Source: Panorpa germanica
Taxonomy: Eukaryota; Arthropoda; Insecta; Mecoptera; Panorpidae
Length of the DNA: 64,000 nt
Direction of reading: 5' to 3'
Assembly: GCA_963678705.1 (NCBI GenBank)
Contig: OY783205.1
Span: forward strand, 26,899,034-26,963,033
Both the position numbers and the translations under genes were made by a program. Of this stretch, positions 41,401 through 47,400 are shown one piece after another (the first letter of the stretch is position 1; every line of letters starts with the position of its first letter). A model generated the notes under the pieces. The model searched no databases and had not been told where the DNA came from. It saw nothing but the letters and a program-made list of their open reading frames with translations.

Positions 41401-44400
41401 TCATTTACCACATTCTTATTGTTAAAAAAGTAATTTATGAATCATATGTAACGAACTAAAACGTAGTACATTATCTTTAAGTACTTGAAAATCTAATTAG
41501 CGGATTTTAGTACTCTTATCTTGTAAATAAAACATAATAAATTATATTTCTACAACGCAGTAGGAAGTGGAAAAAAACTCGTGCGTGAAATATTAATATA
41601 AAAAATACTTTTACGTCGCATATAAAAAGAAACCACATATTACGTAATGTATGAGATAGAAAGAGATGCATATAGTTTTTAGTGATTGTAATTCATAAAC
41701 TAGTTAATATTTTAATTAAAATAGTGAATTTGCAAATATTTAATTGCATTGCACTAATTAATAATTAGGCTATTACTTAATTAATAAATTGTTTCACAAC
41801 TTTATTAAAAATGTAGCTCTGAATAAAAATTTTTTTTTAGGTTATATTTGTAAAGAAGTGCAGTGCCGCCATCTCTCATTTATTCATAGTGTTTAACTTA
41901 TCATATTTACAAAGTCTTCAACGTAATTTTTACATACGTTCACATACTGCTAAAATACACATGACACCACATGCTCTGCCAACGTAAACATACCCTTTCC
42001 CCTCCGCATCACTGCTAAGATTTGTTGCTGTAGACTTTGTTCGTTGGATTTCCTACGAAATGCGTAAGTTGCATCAGAAATACATTAGCAGCGGCAAAAC
42101 TCGTGACGAAGCAGAAATCTGCGCCTATAATTAGAGAAGGAACACGCAAGCGCGTGACGGGCTATCTTCTAGTAGTGAAGCTAGTCTACTGAACAAGAAC
42201 ATTGACTCACATAGCTCATGGATATATAATTTCATTGATTTTAGTTGTTTGAATAAACTATTTACAAAAAATTAACCATAACCTAAAATATAGCAGACAT
42301 AACCTCTTGACTGTCTATAAAAAAAACATAGTTTCAATTCAAAAACATTATTACTGTTGTAACAATTTTTTTTGTTATTATATGACTAATATTCCAGAAG
42401 AATGTTATGTCTCTAAACAACAATAAGATCGTGCTCCTTCCTCCAGTCCTCAAGCTGTTGTTGCAGAAATATCTGTTCTGTTTTTGAACGTGTTACAACA
42501 GGCGCTGACGTGTATGAACATGTTTGGTCAGGCCTTTTACAAGTGAACATGTAATTTCCAATACTAATGGCCAATAGGAGTGTTGTATAAGGTTCCACAG
42601 AACCAAAATGTCCTCCAGATACATCTCTTGTGTCATCTGATGTCATTACACCATGATTCAGAGGAAAATGTAATGGACAACTGCTGACCGAATTGCCAGC
42701 AAGTACGAACATGACACCGCAGGCAAAGATGATGTTACATTTCCATTTGAATGATGTAATGCTTACTGCAGAATACACAACTAGTAACTACGCATGTATT
42801 TTTGCATAAATATAAGTATAGCAAAAATCATTTTTTATTTAATATCAACGTGAAATAATATTTACATTTATAACAAAGTGCAGCGCAGTAAAAAACAAAG
42901 GGTGGGTCATGTTTCAAGGCTGTAACCAGTCTGCCTACATTTTTCCTGCCACACACATCCGGTTTGTGTGTTTAGTTATGCATGGAACAGATTCCCTAAC
43001 AATTATACAAGTATATAACTCTTCTTACAAGTATATAACTTTTCCTCTTCTTAAATACTTCACTTGTAAAATTTTGAATTATATTGTTACATAGGTTGCA
43101 TTACAAAGGCGCAAAATCAAATCAATTTTCATTACTGTTTAATAGAATCAATTGCAATTTTATAAAGATTGTTCAAAGATTTGCACGCACGCTCTTAAAT
43201 ATTTCAAATTAGCATTACCATTACCTTGATCTAATTTATATTTAAAGGTGAATACAAGAGCAAGATATTTCAGAATCTAATTAAAAGTGAATTTGAATCA
43301 TTGGACATTAAAAAAAAAATGTAATTCATGTATTCATTTTATTTGCAAGTATTTAACGATCAAGGCTACGTTAAAATGTGTTGCCAAATTGTAAAGAGTA
43401 CTTAATAATCAATTGTAATTGAAAATCATTTGAATATGGTTTAAAGTTCAGATTGTAGGAAATATAAATTATTATATCCTTTCAAATAACAATTATTTGT
43501 GTAAAATGCAAAGGCATTACCACGCCAACATGACAGTCTGTTAAAGTAGGTCAAAATATTGTGTTTCATGCCGTAAAATAGTATGTGCTTGAAACTGCAA
43601 AAAATCTTTATTAAGTTTTATTGTTGTCTGGCTTTTGTTGGCGAATTTTAAATAAAACAAGGTCGTGGTTGCATTTATATTAATTTCTTTTTCTTTTTGT
43701 TTTAGAGCGGAGTGAACAGCGACAGTGGTTTAACTGCACAAGAAGCTGTATTTAAAGGAATTTCTGAGTAAGAATAAAGAAAAATTGATATTATTTCAAT
43801 TATTTTATTTATAAAAATGATATTCAATTAATATCGATTAAGAAGATTTCTAATAAAGGTTTGTTTCCAGGTTTAAAGTCAATAATGAATTTCTATTCAA
43901 TATCATTGCTGAATGGTAAGTTTTAATATTAATTATGCTTTAATTAGTATCAAAACATAATATTTTTTAAGTACATATATATTTATTTATGAATTATATA
44001 TGATTAGTTATTATTACACAGTTAGTTAGGTTCATATCTTCAATAATATGTTTTGGTCTGAGTCCTAGGTAGATAACTTCATAACTGCAAGACAGAATTA
44101 CTTTTGTGTCTAATAAAATCCAGAAATGAGTTGGTGATGTTAGAGACTAGTTGTTAGAATGTTTACTATATTGGCTTCCTTGACCTTTAAATTAACCACA
44201 TGTTTGTTTACGACCATGCTTGTTTGAGCTGTGTATTTGCTGTAATATCAATTTAGCATTACAATTAGATTCATTGTATTTCATTAAACAAAGTTGTTGA
44301 TATGGTAAGAGTATTTAACTCATCCTCTACCAATAGCACTACAACCTATGAGATTGTCGATATTTTTTAAAAGTTTGTTAATAAGTATAGGTCACTAAGA

Positions 44401-47400
44401 TATTACTTCAAAAGTCAACGTTCTTTTGAAATAAAAATTTAATAATGGATGAAATTATATATTGACTAAAACATTTATTTTCTAATCAAAATTTCTAGTA
44501 AATTAGTTTAGTTTATTATTTATCGTAATCAAAATTTTATTTAAAATATAATGTCATGTTATATTATGAAAAATTTATCACCAATTAGAAAAAAAATTAT
44601 AAAAACAGTTTTATCGAATGATGTACCACTTCGAACTGTGTCGGCTTCACCAAATTTATACAGAAGAAGTTCTCTGGGGCAAACCACGATCATAATTCAA
44701 GACGGATGCGAAATTCAGGAGTTACCATTAATAGTAAGGAAAGTTCATGACATTATGGGGTTTATCAGCAACGATATTGTTCCAACTTCTTCGGAGAACC
44801 AGAGTGTGAATCCAATGAACGAAGGCGTCGATGAGAACGCGTTGATGATGAAGGGACAGAGTTGCGAGAAGTTGCAGGAGGAATTTAAGCACTACTACAC
44901 ATTAAGTGGGATATTCAACGTGTTGGAAACGACGCCCACGACCACCGTGACGCCACAGATGGCGTACGAAGCTCTGAAGAGGATCATCGAGATAGAGACG
45001 TGTTCCAGACTCAACAGGATGAAGGTTGACAAAGATCCATCAAGTTTCACGAAGAATAATATATTTAATCAGCTTTGTGATATTTTGATAAACAGCGGCG
45101 ACTGCGATACTCTGTTAGGTAAATGCCCAAGTCGTATTCTGTATAACATTCATTATCAATTTCTAAATCATTTTCTAATTCCAGATTGCCTTCGCTTGAC
45201 GAATGGAGAAACGAGGAATATGCTTTGCGACGAAGTGCTAATCCGAGTGACAGATGGTAAAATGACACTGAACCAAATTTGTCGAGCTGTAGTGATAATG
45301 GCTTCATCGAACTCCAGGTGCTTGGAGAATGTGGATAAACTCTGGGTGGGAATAGCGGATCAAGAGCACGCTATATCAGAAAAAAATATAACGAAATTGT
45401 TTAAAATTCTACCACATTTTAAACAAAGTAGGAAAACTGTGTTAAATATATTAGACAAAAAGATTACCACCCTGTGGTGGTGTTTGCCAGGGGATGCAGT
45501 TGTCAGTATTCTAGATGCTCTGGTGCAATGTAAAACCTGTCCTCACCGAATTGCAGCGACACTGACGAGGTGGACCAACACGAACATCGATACCATATCG
45601 GAAGATCATCTGCAGGACATCGTCTGCGCGATGACTCTGATCAACTACACCGACCACCAGCTGGAGAAGGCGTTAGAACAATACATCAAGGACAAAGGAG
45701 TGAAGGTTCAATGGCATCGATTAATAGCTACCATATTGGATCATTGTGTTAAATTTAGAGTAAGGAATCCACACATATTGAATGGATGCAGCGAATACTT
45801 TATACTGAATCATAAAAATATTCCACACGACCTGTTGAAACGGATGTTTATTCCATTCGGCTTCCTGGACTACAACCCGAAGAACGCAGCCAAATTCTGG
45901 AAGGCCTATGAATATGCATTGGAAAACAATTTTGTACACATTAAGCCAGCACACGTCATAGAAATTCTGTTGGCTAGTGTCTATTTAGAAAAGTTTCCAA
46001 TAAATTTTGTGAAAAAGGTTTTCAATCCGTATTTCTTAGACCGATTGCATAGCGTCCGGGAGCCGGAGAGGTTGCAGCGCGTGAGGACGAACTTAAAACT
46101 ATTTGACGCGGCGATGTCTTTAGAATGCTCGCAGTACAAGGGTCCAATGCTCCCTCGGGATCACACGATGAAGACTGTGTGGCAGGACGGCAGGATTAAA
46201 AGGATTTTAAATCAAATAAATGATAGTATCATACAAATAGCTGGAGGACCAGACAGATTCACGAAATCTGTTGTGTTGTCCCAGTTACCGACCACAGAAC
46301 TATATTTAGTCGATGTCATGCTACATCCCACAGGACTTTCTGGAGACCTACAAAACTTCCATCAGCGCAGGGATAAGAATGTCAATGTCGCTGTGTTGGT
46401 CAGTTTGCCGGAACATTATTGTCTCAACGAAGAGTATTTGACAGGTCCTCAAGTTATGAGAAAAAGACATTTAAGAAAATTAGGTTTTAAAGTTTGTACG
46501 TTAAGTTATGATTCGTTGAATAAATTGAAGATTCATCCGCGCGAGTTGCATCTGTACCTGTTGGAAAGAATGCGACTGGCTGAAGAAGCGCTTTGATTTT
46601 ATTTACTTTGTACAATTATTCCACCCCCATTTCTTGTTTATTAAATTAAGTTTTGAACATTTCGAAAATTTCTTTTTAAAAAATAAATGTTTTTCGGTCA
46701 ATAAAAAAAGTCCTTTGTTGTTATCTGTGGTATGGTCAAGTAATCTGCATCTGCGAGTATCTGAATGTAGGTACAAAATGTTGCAAGCCTAAATTAGGTC
46801 AGGTTTTAAAAGTAGGTCCTAATTCCTAAAATATTAATTCAAAGTATAGAGATAGACTGAACCTATTAATTCTGCAGCTATTACAGGGATTCTAAAGCAA
46901 TAGTTGACTTTTAAAACTAATTATTTGTAGTCGAGTTATTAAATCTGCCAAGGAGCTGAGCGTGATGAGGTACGTCTGCAAAGTCTCCTCCGATGCACAC
47001 AAGCAAGTCATGCTGAAAGCAGCAGCTGGAGTGTCAGAGTATGAGTGTGAGTCTGTCTTCCTTGCGTACTGCTATGGAGAAGGGGGTTGTCGTCACGTCA
47101 GCTACACTTGTATCTGTGGGTCTGGACCCAATTCCGCAATTCTGCACTACGGACATGCTGCTGCACCGAATGACAGAACTCTTAGAGCCGGTGACATGGT
47201 GTAAGTACAAACTAAATATCTCGATAAGTCGTTAAATAACCCTCTAATACTAATTTTTGTGTTGCAGGCTCTTTGATATGGGTGCTAATTATGCAGGGTA
47301 TGCCGCTGACATTACTTGTTCCTTCCCTATTAGTGGAAAGTTCACAGATGATCAGAAAATAGTGTACAATGCTGTACTTGCTGCAAGAGATGCTGTTATT

